From Luteibacter sp. UNCMF331Sha3.1 (lineage in GTDB: Bacteria; Pseudomonadota; Gammaproteobacteria; Xanthomonadales; Rhodanobacteraceae): a stretch of 64,000 nt of DNA. Positions 35,012 to 44,267 of this stretch are shown piece by piece; the first letter of the stretch is position 1, and each line of letters starts with the position of its first letter. Both the position numbers and the translations under genes were made by a program. The DNA lies in the NCBI RefSeq assembly GCF_900109915.1, contig NZ_FOBU01000002.1:1545107-1609106 (forward strand), given 5' to 3'. The notes below the pieces were generated by a model. It searched no databases, had not been told where the DNA came from, and was given only the letters and a program-made list of their open reading frames with translations.

Positions 35012-37906
35012 ATGATCCGTCGCTACACGACGCGTGGCAACGCCGCGCGCGCCCTTCGTCCCCACGCGCTCGCGAGCTCGTGCCTCCTCGGCCTCGCGAT
35101 GGTTTGCGCACCTGTCGCGCATGCGCAGGAACAAATTCGGCAAGATCCGGCGACGCCGCCCTCGCAGGTACCGCCGAACGAAAAGCGCAAGCTCGATCCC
35201 GACGCGGCGAGCAACCTCGATGCGATCGTCGTCACCGGCATCCAGGGAAGCATCCAGAACGCGATCAAGGCCAAGGAAAATTCCGACAGCATCGTCGAAG
35301 CGATTTCCGCCGAGGACATCGGCAAGCTTCCGGACAGCAGCATCGCCGAGAGCCTCGCGCGCCTCGCCGGCCTGGCGACACAGCGTGTGGGCGGCCGCGC
35401 GAACCAGATCTCGATCCGCGGCCTTTCGCCCGATTTCGCCGGCACCACGCTCAACGGCCGCGAACAGGCCACGATCGGCGAGAACCGCGGCGTCGACTTC
35501 GATCAGTATCCCTCCGAGCTGATCAGCGGCGCCGTGGTCTACAAGACACCGGATGCGACGCTGATCGGCCAGGGCCTGTCGGGCACGGTCGACCTGCACA
35601 CCATCAAGCCGCTCGACCTGCCAAAGCGCACCATCGCCGTCAATCTTCGCGGCGAAAACAATTCCAATGGCAGCCTGAACCATGGCAGCGGCGTCGGCGA
35701 TACCGGCCACCGCGTGAGCGCGTCGTACATCGACCAGTTCTTCGACCACACGCTCGGCCTCGCCGTCGGTTTCGCGCAACTCGATTCGCCGGTACAGGAA
35801 AAACAGTACGAAGCGTGGTGGTGGAGCCTCAACAACGGCTCGCAGGGCGCCGAGACGAACTGGGGCGCGCCCCGGACGCCAGGCCTGCCCGACAACGTGC
35901 TGTCGCAGGAAGGCATGCAACTGCGCGCGAAGTCCGAGCACCAGTTGCGCAACGGGTTGATGACCGTACTGGAATGGGCGCCGGACGACCATTACCACTC
36001 GACGCTCGACCTGTACTACTCCACGTTCGACCAGAAGACGTTCCTCAACGGCGCCCAGTGGTCGAGCAGCCCCTACGACAACGTGTCGTATTCGAACGTC
36101 GGCGTCGTGCCGGCCCTGCCGTATCCCATCGTCACCACCGGTCACATCGACGGACTGAAATCGATCCTGCAGAACGACTACACGAAGGAACGCGACAAGC
36201 TGTTCTCCGCTGGCTGGAACAACCAGTACGACTTCGGCAACGGCTGGGTCGTCACGGCGGACGCATCGTACTCGAGTGCGAAGAAGCGGCTGCACGACGC
36301 GTACCTCTTCGCCGGCCTGCCGGACCAGGCCACCACATCCGTCGATTTCGCCACGCCCGTGCACGACCACTATCCCGATTTCCGTCCGGGCGTGAATTTC
36401 GCCGACCCATCCCTCATCGCTTTCACCGACCCGAACAACTACGGTTACAACGGTCGTCAGGAGTTCGACAAACAGAAGGACACCATCAAGGCGTTCCGTC
36501 TCGAGGTGACCCATCCGGTGGGGTGGATCTTCAGCGACGCGACGCTTGGCGTGAACTATTCGGACCGCGAGAAGACGAAGCAGGCCGACGTCTTCTTCGC
36601 GTGGCTCAACGGCAATGGCTCGACCAGCGACGACTACGTGCCCGGCTTCGCCGCGCCCATCGATCCATCGGCTTTGCATGGCACGACCGACCTCGGCTAT
36701 GGCGGTATTCCTGCGATCCTCAACTACGACGTGCTGCGAGCGCTCGGAAGCCAGTTCTACCTGACCCAGCGCAATGGGCAGTCCGACTGGAGCCGGAATT
36801 ACACGGTGCGCGAGAAGGTGCCGGTAGCGTACGTGAAGTTCAATATCGACACGCACCTGGGCGACGTGCCGCTGCGCGGCAACGTGGGCGTGCAGGCCGT
36901 GCGTACCGACCAGTCGTCCGAGGCCCTGCAGACCAACGGCGACGCGCTCGTCGGCCGCATCTCCGGCGGCACGCGTTACACCAAGGTGTTGCCGAGCCTG
37001 AATCTCGTCGCCGAGATCGCGGAGAAACAGTACCTGCGCTTCGGACTGGCGAAGACGATGGCGCGTGGCCGCATCGACGACGAAAAGGTGGCGACGTCGG
37101 CGGGGGTGGCACTGATCAACGACGGCCCCGCCGCCGGGCAGGTGCTCTGGTCGGGCAGCGGCGGCAATCCGAAACTGAAACCGTACATCGCCGTCGGCGC
37201 GGATCTGTCGTGGGAGAAGTACTTCGGTACGTCGAGCTATGTCGCGGCCGCCGTGTTCAACAAGAATCTGCTGAACTACATCTACAACCAGACGACGCTC
37301 GATTACGACTTCTCGCGCTACGTCAACGACTCGCCCACGCTCACGCCGTCCAGCGTCATCGGCTCGTTCACCCGTCCGGAGAACGGCACGGGCGGCAAGA
37401 TGCAGGGCCTGGAACTCTCGGGCGCGCTCGAGGGCGCGCTCGTCGCGCCCGCCCTGACCGGCTTCGGCGTGCAGGCGAACTTCTCGTTGACGAACAGCAC
37501 GCTGCCGACGAGCGCGGTATCGAGCATCGCCGGCAGTCCGTCGACCCTTCCCGGTCTGTCGCGCAAGGTCGCCAACCTGGCGCTCTACTACGAGCGCTAC
37601 GGCTGGTCGGTGCGCGTCGCCGAGCGCTATCGTTCATCGTTCACGGGCGAGGCGGTGGCCCTGTTCGACCAGCTCGGGTACACGCAGATCCTCGCGGACA
37701 AGCAGACCGATTTCCAGCTGGGCTACGCGTTCGACCATGGCACGTGGAACGGCCTGTCGATCCTGCTGCAGGTGAACAACCTGACGAATTCGCCGCAGAA
37801 GACGCAGCAGATCGCCGCCCTGCCTAACGATGTGAAGGTCGCCCGACCGCTGAAGTACGACACGTACGGGCGCACGCTACTGTTCGGGATCAATTACAAG
37901 CTCTGA
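35012..37906 (+). CDS. TonB-dependent receptor (TonB-Xanth-Caul type)
   Basis: This 964-residue protein has a signal peptide ending near AHAQ, a TonB box-like segment (DAIVVTGIQGSI), a plug domain with the Xanthomonas/Caulobacter hallmark SIVEAISAEDIGKLPDSSIAESLARLAG and ISIRGLSPDFAGTTLNGREQ, and a barrel ending YDTYGRTLLFGINYKL. This class typically imports plant- or polymer-derived oligosaccharides. It is transcribed away from the receptor-permease-kinase-GH4 operon across a shared 654-bp control region. It may import the same or a related substrate. Confidence 0.95.
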   Translation: MIRRYTTRGNAARALRPHALASSCLLGLAMVCAPVAHAQEQIRQDPATPPSQVPPNEKRKLDPDAASNLDAIVVTGIQGSIQNAIKAKENSDSIVEAISAEDIGKLPDSSIAESLARLAGLATQRVGGRANQISIRGLSPDFAGTTLNGREQATIGENRGVDFDQYPSELISGAVVYKTPDATLIGQGLSGTVDLHTIKPLDLPKRTIAVNLRGENNSNGSLNHGSGVGDTGHRVSASYIDQFFDHTLGLAVGFAQLDSPVQEKQYEAWWWSLNNGSQGAETNWGAPRTPGLPDNVLSQEGMQLRAKSEHQLRNGLMTVLEWAPDDHYHSTLDLYYSTFDQKTFLNGAQWSSSPYDNVSYSNVGVVPALPYPIVTTGHIDGLKSILQNDYTKERDKLFSAGWNNQYDFGNGWVVTADASYSSAKKRLHDAYLFAGLPDQATTSVDFATPVHDHYPDFRPGVNFADPSLIAFTDPNNYGYNGRQEFDKQKDTIKAFRLEVTHPVGWIFSDATLGVNYSDREKTKQADVFFAWLNGNGSTSDDYVPGFAAPIDPSALHGTTDLGYGGIPAILNYDVLRALGSQFYLTQRNGQSDWSRNYTVREKVPVAYVKFNIDTHLGDVPLRGNVGVQAVRTDQSSEALQTNGDALVGRISGGTRYTKVLPSLNLVAEIAEKQYLRFGLAKTMARGRIDDEKVATSAGVALINDGPAAGQVLWSGSGGNPKLKPYIAVGADLSWEKYFGTSSYVAAAVFNKNLLNYIYNQTTLDYDFSRYVNDSPTLTPSSVIGSFTRPENGTGGKMQGLELSGALEGALVAPALTGFGVQANFSLTNSTLPTSAVSSIAGSPSTLPGLSRKVANLALYYERYGWSVRVAERYRSSFTGEAVALFDQLGYTQILADKQTDFQLGYAFDHGTWNGLSILLQVNNLTNSPQKTQQIAALPNDVKVARPLKYDTYGRTLLFGINYKL

Positions 37907-37919
37907 CGATCCCCGCGGA

Positions 37920-38858
37920 TCAGGTCGCTTCCGGTGGCGGCGCGTGGAGATGGTCGCGCCGGTAGCGCGCCGGCGTCACGCCCATCGTGCGCACGAACGC
38001 CTTGCCGAACGCCGATTCCGAGCGGTAACCGACGCGGTCCGCCACGGCACCCGCGGTGAGGTCGCCTCGACGCAGCAGGTCGCCTGCCAGGTGCATCCGC
38101 AAGAGCGTGAGCACCTCGTGCGGGGCGACGTTGCCCCGCGCCTCGAAGTGCCGGGCGAACGTCGCACGCGACATGGCCGCTTCCCGCGCCAGCAGTTCCA
38201 CGGTCCACTCGCGTTCCGGTTCGCGCAGCATGGCGAGCACCGCGCGACCCAGTCGCGGTTCGGCCATCAGCGACAGCAGCGATGGCGGAAGTTGCCCGTC
38301 GCGCATGCACGCGCGCAACGCGAACACCAGCAGCGCGCGCGTCAGCGACGTCACCACGGCGAGCGCGCCCGGCTCGAGCCGGTTCACCTCGTCGCGGAAC
38401 ATCGCCACCACCGCGTCGAGCGCGGCGCTTCCGTGCGCTTCGGACACCTTCACGTGCAGCACCGCCGGCAAGGCATCGAACACGAGACGCGCGGCATCCG
38501 GTGCGAAGGTAAAGCGGCCGCAGAGCAGATCGAGGTCCGCAGGGCCGAGCGTGTTGCGCTTGATGTGGAGCGCCGCGTCGCGGTCGACCTGCACCGGAAC
38601 CGCCGCCGAGCGCGGACCGCCATCGTGCACGCGATGGGGCGTGCCTCGCGGGAGCACGATCAGGTCGCCCGGCGACATCGTCACGGTGGGCAGGCCCGGG
38701 AGATCCATGAAGGCGGTGCCGGCGAGCACCAGATGGAATGGCGCTTCCCCGTCGAACGACGCGTCGTGCTCGACGCTGAAGCCGCCCGCGAGGTAACAGC
38801 GCACGTCGAGCGCACCCTGCACGTTGGCCAGGTCGAGGATTCGGGTCAGGGCATCCAT
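37920..38858 (-). CDS. RclR-like AraC-family regulator (reactive chlorine sensing)
   Basis: This 312-residue protein begins MDALTRILDLANVQGALDVRCYLAG, closely similar in pattern to E. coli RclR (MDALSRLL...). Cys21 is conserved, and a second Cys113 sits in LLCGRF at the position of the other redox Cys of RclR. The cupin-like N-terminal domain contains PGDLIVLPRGTPHRVHDG. The C-terminal AraC domain (WTVELLAREAAMSRATFARHFEARG and VADRVGYRSESAFGKAFVRTMGVTPARYRR) binds DNA. RclR is activated by hypochlorous acid through cysteine oxidation. The gene diverges from an RclC-like gene, as expected for its target. Confidence 0.82.
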   Translation of the reverse strand: MDALTRILDLANVQGALDVRCYLAGGFSVEHDASFDGEAPFHLVLAGTAFMDLPGLPTVTMSPGDLIVLPRGTPHRVHDGGPRSAAVPVQVDRDAALHIKRNTLGPADLDLLCGRFTFAPDAARLVFDALPAVLHVKVSEAHGSAALDAVVAMFRDEVNRLEPGALAVVTSLTRALLVFALRACMRDGQLPPSLLSLMAEPRLGRAVLAMLREPEREWTVELLAREAAMSRATFARHFEARGNVAPHEVLTLLRMHLAGDLLRRGDLTAGAVADRVGYRSESAFGKAFVRTMGVTPARYRRDHLHAPPPEAT

Positions 38859-38977
38859 GAGACGTTCGCGCCAATCATTGAGATATCCGAGTATTCATCC
38901 TCTCAACGCCTCCGGCAACACTAGTCGGGTCGCGGACATCGACCGATGACCGCCTGTCCTGTGGAGACGTCTCATGA
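38856..38977. promoter_or_regulatory. Divergent control region with mirrored start sites
   Basis: The 115-bp gap holds promoters for the AraC regulator and the RclC-like gene. The sequence ACGTCTCATG, ending in the start codon, occurs at both ends in opposite orientation (38856-38865 and 38968-38977), and a perfect GAGACGTCTC palindrome overlaps the RclC ribosome-binding site (38964-38973). This could be an operator pair. Confidence 0.5.
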
Positions 38978-39546
38978 ACACCTTGTTCCATCGCGCCCTC
39001 GGCGCTTTCGTCCGTACCGAACGCCTCGGCCCCAACCTGATGCGCATCGCCATCGCCGTGGTCTTCATCTGGATCGGCCTGCTCAAGTTCGTGCCCTACG
39101 AGGCCGACAGCATCACTCCGTTCGTCGCCAACAGCCCCGTGATGTCGTTCTTCTACGAACACCCGACCGAGTACAAGGCGCATCTGACGCACGAAGGTCA
39201 GCTCGTTCCCGAACAGCGGGAATGGCAGACGGCGAACAACACGTACGGTTTCTCGACCGGCCTCGGTGTCGTCGAGCTGACGATCGCCCTGCTCGTGCTC
39301 TCGTATCCGTTGTCGAAGAAACTGGGCCTGCTCGGCGCCTTTCTGTCGTTCGGTACCACGCTGGTCACGCTGTCGTTCCTGTTCACGACACCTGAAGCGT
39401 GGGTCGCCGCGCTGGGCGACGCCCAGCATGGCTTCCCCTACCTTTCCGGCGCCGGTCGCCTGGTGCTCAAGGACACCATGATGCTGGCCGGCTCGTGGGT
39501 GATCGGTGTCGACGCGGCCAAGGCGATCCTTGCCGGGAAGCGTTGA
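38974..39546 (+). CDS. RclC/YkgB-family inner-membrane protein (DUF417)
   Basis: This 190-residue protein has four hydrophobic helices and the DUF417 pattern: IAIAVVFIWIGLLKFVPYEADSITPFVANSPVMSFFY, TYGFSTGLGVVELTIALLVL and FLSFGTTLVTLSFLFTTPEAW, ending LVLKDTMMLAGSWVIG. RclC protects E. coli from reactive chlorine species by an unknown mechanism at the inner membrane. It diverges from the RclR-like gene. The flavoenzyme RclA and RclB are not seen here. Confidence 0.88.
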   Translation: MNTLFHRALGAFVRTERLGPNLMRIAIAVVFIWIGLLKFVPYEADSITPFVANSPVMSFFYEHPTEYKAHLTHEGQLVPEQREWQTANNTYGFSTGLGVVELTIALLVLSYPLSKKLGLLGAFLSFGTTLVTLSFLFTTPEAWVAALGDAQHGFPYLSGAGRLVLKDTMMLAGSWVIGVDAAKAILAGKR

Positions 39547-39559
39547 TCCCGCGCGGTGG

Positions 39560-40540
39560 TCAGGCCGGCGACGCCGCCGCGGCGGGTGGCGGGGACGGCA
39601 GGAGTTTGCCCTGTGCGATGCGCACCAGCGTGCCCACGATGAGCACGGCCATCACCACGTTGGTGAACACGAAGACGACGGGTGCCATCTGCGCGATGGC
39701 GCCCGTCACGCCGCGCTCGGTCATCGCCAGTGCGCCGGTCGACAGGGCGGTGATGCCGAAGCTGAACGCCCAGTACGACGGCGCGAATGGTTGCTTCGTG
39801 ATCCAGAAGAACAGACGCAGCACCAACAGTAGCTGCACGAGGCCGTAGCCCCATGCGGCCTGGGTCAACAGCTCGGGGTGGCCCTGCGTGTTAGCCAGGA
39901 ACGCGACGACGGCGACGACGGGCGGCGCGAGCTGGATGCCGATGGTCGGACGGAGCGGGGGTGCGAGCGAGGCCACGTTGAGCAGACGGAATACGACGAT
40001 CGATTCCAGCGCGAACCAGCTGAAGAGCCCAACCCCGAAGAACAGGATGCCCCACGAGGTGAAGCCGAGGGTACCGGCGCCGATCGCGATGATGAAGTTA
40101 CCCGCGACGGACGGCAGGTAGATAACCGGCGTGGTCGTGGACACGTCGCGATCGCCTTCCAGCATGCCGCCGAAGCGCCAGACACCGAAGGCCACCTGGC
40201 CGATGGCGCCGCCGATCAGCGCGATCACCGCGAGGGCATGGAAGTGGGGTGCCAGTACGACCGCCATGAGCACCGTGCTCGAGGGCGCCAGTCCGACGAA
40301 GCAGCAGTTGATCGGGTGATGGATTTCCTCGAGCGCCGCGGCGCGATGGGCGATCCACTTGTACCAGAACGCCGCGGTGAGGATGAGCCACACGACGAAC
40401 GCGACGGCCATGATCGCCTCGCCGATGTCCGGCGGAAGCCCCCACAGTCGAGCGGCGACACGCCAGCTGCTGCCCAGGCCGACGAGGCCGAGGATCATGC
40501 CGAAGAATCCGGCGGGAACCGTGCGAACGGGTTGGGTCAT
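39560..40540 (-). CDS. TehA/SLAC1-family (TDT) anion or C4-dicarboxylate transporter
   Basis: This 326-residue protein has about ten helices and the family start VRTVPAGFFGMILGLVGLGSSWRVAARLWG. It also has the HHPINCCFVGLAPSSTVLMAV block, typical of TehA, and later LESIVVFRLLNVASLAPPLRPTIGIQLAPP. TehA-like carriers move tellurite, dicarboxylates or small anions and form channels related to plant SLAC1. The ATG at 40540 is chosen; upstream codons have no resemblance. It converges on the RclC-like gene with a 13-base gap. Confidence 0.86.
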   Translation of the reverse strand: MTQPVRTVPAGFFGMILGLVGLGSSWRVAARLWGLPPDIGEAIMAVAFVVWLILTAAFWYKWIAHRAAALEEIHHPINCCFVGLAPSSTVLMAVVLAPHFHALAVIALIGGAIGQVAFGVWRFGGMLEGDRDVSTTTPVIYLPSVAGNFIIAIGAGTLGFTSWGILFFGVGLFSWFALESIVVFRLLNVASLAPPLRPTIGIQLAPPVVAVVAFLANTQGHPELLTQAAWGYGLVQLLLVLRLFFWITKQPFAPSYWAFSFGITALSTGALAMTERGVTGAIAQMAPVVFVFTNVVMAVLIVGTLVRIAQGKLLPSPPPAAAASPA

Positions 40541-40703
40541 GTCGCGTGTCTCGTGCAGGCGTTGTGGTCTTCCCGATCCAGTGTCGACCGAGACGTTCGG
40601 GCCAGAAGACGAGACGTGCGCGCGTTCCCCCGGCGGTGCGATCGGCTCATGATTCTCTTCATCGACGACGCATCCCGTGCCGCCGCCCCACCGGAGAATC
40701 ACC

Positions 40704-41045
40704 ATGCTCGACTGGGTCGATTATCGCAACCAGCTCATGGGCCGTATTGGCGAAATCGCCAAACTCAGCCCGGCCACCGTCCAGGGTTACCAGATGCTCT
40801 CGGGTGCCGGCGCCAGGACCAACCACCTCGATGCGAAGACGCGCGAACTGATCGCGCTCGCCGTGTCGGTGACGACGCGCTGCGACGGCTGTATCACCGT
40901 GCATACCGCGGAGGCCCTCAAGCAGGGTGCGACCAAGGACGAAATCGCCGAAGCCCTCGGCGTTGCGGTGGCCCTCAATGCCGGTGCCGCGCTCGTCTAC
41001 TCGGCGCGCGTGATGGATGCCACCGAGGCGTATTCGAAGGCTTGA
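40704..41045 (+). CDS. AhpD-like carboxymuconolactone decarboxylase family protein
   Basis: This 113-residue protein has the helical CMD fold with the redox C-x-x-C-x3-H motif in TTRCDGCITVHTAEALKQGATKDEI. AhpD-type proteins are thiol peroxidases or alkylhydroperoxidase partners. The ATG at 40704 follows GGAGA and starts the family sequence (LDWVDYRNQLMGRIGEI). Divergent from the TehA-like gene, it fits an oxidative-stress role in this stretch. A perfect palindrome immediately follows the stop. Confidence 0.88.
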   Translation: MLDWVDYRNQLMGRIGEIAKLSPATVQGYQMLSGAGARTNHLDAKTRELIALAVSVTTRCDGCITVHTAEALKQGATKDEIAEALGVAVALNAGAALVYSARVMDATEAYSKA

Positions 41046-41053
41046 TGTCGTGT

Positions 41054-41079
41054 GTGGGAGCCAGCCTGCTGGCTCCCAC
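41054..41079. repeat. REP-like palindrome / two-way terminator
   Basis: GTGGGAGCCAGC-CT-GCTGGCTCCCAC is a perfect 12-bp inverted repeat between the AhpD-like gene and the convergent argS gene. Its GTGGGAGC start is the hallmark of Pseudomonas/Xanthomonadales repetitive extragenic palindromes. No full-length mate was found in the window. Confidence 0.75.
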
Positions 41080-41089
41080 CCTCATCTGA

Positions 41090-42853
41090 TTACATGCGCT
41101 CGGGCACGTCGATGCCGAGCAGATCGAGCGAACGCTCGAGGACGCGGCGAACGAGCATGCAGAGTCCCAATCGCGCCGCGCGGACCGAGGCATCCGGCTC
41201 CGCCAGCACCGCGCAGTCCGCATAGAAGCGGCTGAAGCGCTGGGCGAGGTCGAACGCGTGGTCCGCTACGATACCCGGCTGGTACTGACGGCCGGCGGCG
41301 GCCACGGCATCGCCGAACCCGAGGCACGACAGCACGACGGCGCGCTCGCTGTCGGCCTCGGGTGCCACCGGACCGATCGTCGCGTCGCCCGCTTTCGCCA
41401 GCAGCGAACGCAGTCGCACGCACGCATATTGCAGGTAGGGACCGGTCCGGCCTTCGAAAGCCACCAGCCGGTCGACGTCGAAGACGTAACCCGACAGCCG
41501 ATCGCCCGAGAGATCGGCGAACTTCACCGCGCCGATGCCGACCTGACGCGCCAGTGCCGCGCGCGACCGCTCGTCCATCGCCGCGCCTTCCGTGGATTCG
41601 CGCACACGTTCTTCCGCGCGCGCCACGGCGTCGTCCAGCAGGTCCGAGAGTCGGGCCACACCCCCGGCGCGCGTCTTGAAGGGCTTGCCATCCAGCCCGT
41701 TCACCGTGCCGAAGCCGGCATGCACCAGCTCCACGCCGGACCCGATGCCGGCCTTCCCGGCCGCACGGAACACCTGCGCGAAATGCAGGGCCTGTCGCTG
41801 GTCGACGACGTAGACGACGCGCGCGAGGCCGGGCATCGTGGCGCGCGCTTCGAGGGTGGCGAGATCGGTCGTGGCATACAAGGCCGCGCCGTCGCTTTTC
41901 TCGAGCAGCAGCGGCGGCATCGCGGTGGCGTCTTCCGGCTCCGCGACGTCGATCACCAGCGCACCCTCGCTCCGGCGCGCGACGCCGCTGGCTTCGAGCC
42001 GGGCGACCAGCGGCCCTACCGCGTCGCGCACGTCGCTCTCTCCATCGAGCGCGTCGAAGACGACGCCCAGTTCGTCGAAATCGCGCACCTGCGCCTGCAG
42101 GCTCAGGGCACGCAGCGATTGCCACAGCGCGAGCAGGCCCGGATCGCCCGCCTGCAACGCGGCCGTGTCGGCACGCGCTTCCGCCATCCGCCCAGGATCG
42201 GCGCGGCACGCCGCCGCGGCCTCGGGATACAGCTTTTCGAGTTCTTCCACGGTCACCGGCGCGTTCGCAGGCAGGGCGCCACCGTCGTCATGGAAATACG
42301 GCAGATCGGGCGAGCGCCGGCGGATGGCGGCGCTGAGCATGCCCATCTGCAGGCCCCAGTCGCCCAGGTGCGCGTCGCCATGCGTGCGCCAGCCGAGTGC
42401 GCCGTGGATGCGGCGCAGGCTCTCGCCGAGCACCAGCGAACGCAGGTGACCCACGTGGAGCGGCTTGGCGACATTCGGGCCGCCGAAGTCGAGCACGACG
42501 AGACGCCCCCTGCCCTCGTCGGGAATGCCGAGCTGCGCGTCGTCGACCATCGCCGCCGCGCGATCGGCCAGGAGCGCGTTGGCTATGCGCAGATTGACGA
42601 ATCCCGGCCCCGCGACCGACACCTCGGCGAAGGCGTCGTCTTCCGACAGCAGCCGCGCGACGTCGTCCGCGATGGCACGCGGTGGGCGACGCGCGTCGCG
42701 CGCCGCGGCCAGCGCACCGTTGCACTGCAGATCGCCCAGTTCGGGGCGGTCGGACGTCTGGGCGCGCGCGAGATGCGCGGGAAGTCCGAGCGTGGCGAAG
42801 ACGGCGGCAAGCCTGGCATCCACCAGGGCCGCGAGCGATTGAAAGGAGGTCAT
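41090..42853 (-). CDS. argS: Arginyl-tRNA synthetase
   Basis: This 587-residue class I synthetase has the N-terminal ArgRS tRNA-binding (Add1) domain, the HIGH-type motif NVAKPLHVGHLRS near residue 130, and the degenerate KMSK loop GKPFKTRAGG typical of ArgRS. The C-terminal anticodon-binding DALR domain ends in RRVLERSLDLLGIDVPERM. It charges tRNA-Arg with arginine in the cytoplasm. The ATG at 42853 gives the family start (TSFQSLAALVDARLAAVF); an in-frame ATG 15 bases earlier is possible. No clear ribosome-binding site is seen for either. Confidence 0.96.
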   Translation of the reverse strand: MTSFQSLAALVDARLAAVFATLGLPAHLARAQTSDRPELGDLQCNGALAAARDARRPPRAIADDVARLLSEDDAFAEVSVAGPGFVNLRIANALLADRAAAMVDDAQLGIPDEGRGRLVVLDFGGPNVAKPLHVGHLRSLVLGESLRRIHGALGWRTHGDAHLGDWGLQMGMLSAAIRRRSPDLPYFHDDGGALPANAPVTVEELEKLYPEAAAACRADPGRMAEARADTAALQAGDPGLLALWQSLRALSLQAQVRDFDELGVVFDALDGESDVRDAVGPLVARLEASGVARRSEGALVIDVAEPEDATAMPPLLLEKSDGAALYATTDLATLEARATMPGLARVVYVVDQRQALHFAQVFRAAGKAGIGSGVELVHAGFGTVNGLDGKPFKTRAGGVARLSDLLDDAVARAEERVRESTEGAAMDERSRAALARQVGIGAVKFADLSGDRLSGYVFDVDRLVAFEGRTGPYLQYACVRLRSLLAKAGDATIGPVAPEADSERAVVLSCLGFGDAVAAAGRQYQPGIVADHAFDLAQRFSRFYADCAVLAEPDASVRAARLGLCMLVRRVLERSLDLLGIDVPERM

Positions 42854-42944
42854 GGCGGTTGTGTACATGACGAAGGTGGTCTTCGCAAGCCGCCGACGAT
42901 CCGACCGGTATCCTCGTCCGGCAGGCCTTCGAGGAGACACACGC

Positions 42945-44252
42945 ATGGCGACCGCTTCCACCGCAGCGCAACGACACCGCATCGTCATCGTCGGGGGCGG
43001 CGCGGCGGGCATCGAGCTGGCCACGCGGCTCGGACGCCAGCGCGAGTTCGACGTCGCGCTGGTGGATCGCGACGCCAGTCATTTCTGGAAGCCGAGATTG
43101 CACGAGCTCGCCGCGGGCCTTCTCGGCGACGGCGAGGAAGCCGTGCCCTACCTCGCCCATGCGCAGGCTCATGGCTACCGCTTCGAGCCAGGCGCGCTGA
43201 AGCGCGTCGACACCGCCGCGCGCCGGCTCGACCTCGACGGGGTCGTGCTGCCGATGACCGACGAAAAGATCCTCCCGCCGCGTTCCCTCGCCTACGACAC
43301 CCTCGTGCTCGCGCTGGGAAGCCGGGTCAACGATTTCGGCACGCCGGGCGTGCTGCAATTCTGCGACATGCTCGACAGCCCCGCGCAGGCCATCGCCCTG
43401 CGCCGCAAGATTCTCGCGCTCGCCCTGCGCAGCGCGGGCGATCCGCAACGGCGCATCCGCATCGGTATCGTGGGTGCCGGTGCCACGGGCGTGGAACTCG
43501 CCGCGGAACTGCATCACGCGTTCAACGACATGCACCGTTACGGTGGCCTCGATCCGGCGTCCAAGCTCGACATCACGCTGATGGACGTCGCGCCGCGCAT
43601 CCTCCCCGCTGTTGACCCCAGGACGTCGGCGTCGGCTCACCGGGTTCTCGTGCGCATGGGCGTGGACGTGCGGACGGGGGTGGGCGTGGACGCGGTGAGC
43701 GCCACGGGGTTCCATCTCAAGGACGGCAGCGTCGTGACCTGCGACATCCGCGTATGGGCCGCCGGCGTGATCGGCCACGACCTGATGACGGGGCTCGGGC
43801 CCTTCCAGCTGTCGAAGGACCGCCGTATCGTGGTGGACTCGCGCCTCGCGGCGATCGGCGTCGACAACGTGTATGCCATCGGCGACTGCGCGTACGCCGC
43901 GGCGACCGAAGGGGGACCGGGCGTGCCGCCCACCGCGCAGGCCGCGCACCAGCAGGCGAGCTATCTGGCGCGGGCGATACCGCGCGCCCTGCGCAACGAC
44001 ACCGTCGTGCCCTTCGTGTACCACGCGAAGGGCACGCTCGTGTCGCTCGGGGAATACCATGCCACCGGCGAACTGCCGTCCGTGCCGAAGGGCAGAACGC
44101 CGATCCCGATGCGCGGCTGGCTGGCGAAGATGCTCTACATCTCGCTCCAGTACATGCACCGCGCGACGCTGCACGGGTGGCCGCGTGCCACGGCCCTGTC
44201 CATGGCCGACTGGCTACGCAACACCACCCTGCCGCCGGTGAAGCTGCACTGA
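42945..44252 (+). CDS. Type II NADH dehydrogenase / NAD(P)/FAD-dependent oxidoreductase
   Basis: This 435-residue protein has an FAD motif at the start (HRIVIVGGGAAGIELATRLG), a second dinucleotide motif for NADH (RIGIVGAGATGVELAAELH) and the FAD-ring block VYAIGDCAYA. The C-terminal amphipathic part (RGWLAKMLYISLQYMHRATLHGW) fits peripheral membrane attachment as in Ndh. Such enzymes pass electrons from NADH to quinone without proton pumping. The ATG at 42945 with GAGGAG upstream is chosen. The gene diverges from argS across 91 bases. Confidence 0.9.
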   Translation: MATASTAAQRHRIVIVGGGAAGIELATRLGRQREFDVALVDRDASHFWKPRLHELAAGLLGDGEEAVPYLAHAQAHGYRFEPGALKRVDTAARRLDLDGVVLPMTDEKILPPRSLAYDTLVLALGSRVNDFGTPGVLQFCDMLDSPAQAIALRRKILALALRSAGDPQRRIRIGIVGAGATGVELAAELHHAFNDMHRYGGLDPASKLDITLMDVAPRILPAVDPRTSASAHRVLVRMGVDVRTGVGVDAVSATGFHLKDGSVVTCDIRVWAAGVIGHDLMTGLGPFQLSKDRRIVVDSRLAAIGVDNVYAIGDCAYAAATEGGPGVPPTAQAAHQQASYLARAIPRALRNDTVVPFVYHAKGTLVSLGEYHATGELPSVPKGRTPIPMRGWLAKMLYISLQYMHRATLHGWPRATALSMADWLRNTTLPPVKLH

Positions 44253-44267
44253 CGACGAACGGGCGGG

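Noticed and set aside
34524..35111. 195-codon minus-strand frame in the divergent receptor gap
   Set aside because: No ribosome-binding site or recognisable domain and overlaps the second receptor's signal peptide.
34909..37827. 972-codon plus frame over the second TonB receptor
   Set aside because: Out of frame with a receptor that has a signal peptide, plug and barrel; no conserved motifs.
41258..43615. 785-codon plus frame opposite argS
   Set aside because: Shadow of argS and the NADH dehydrogenase; low-complexity Arg/His content.
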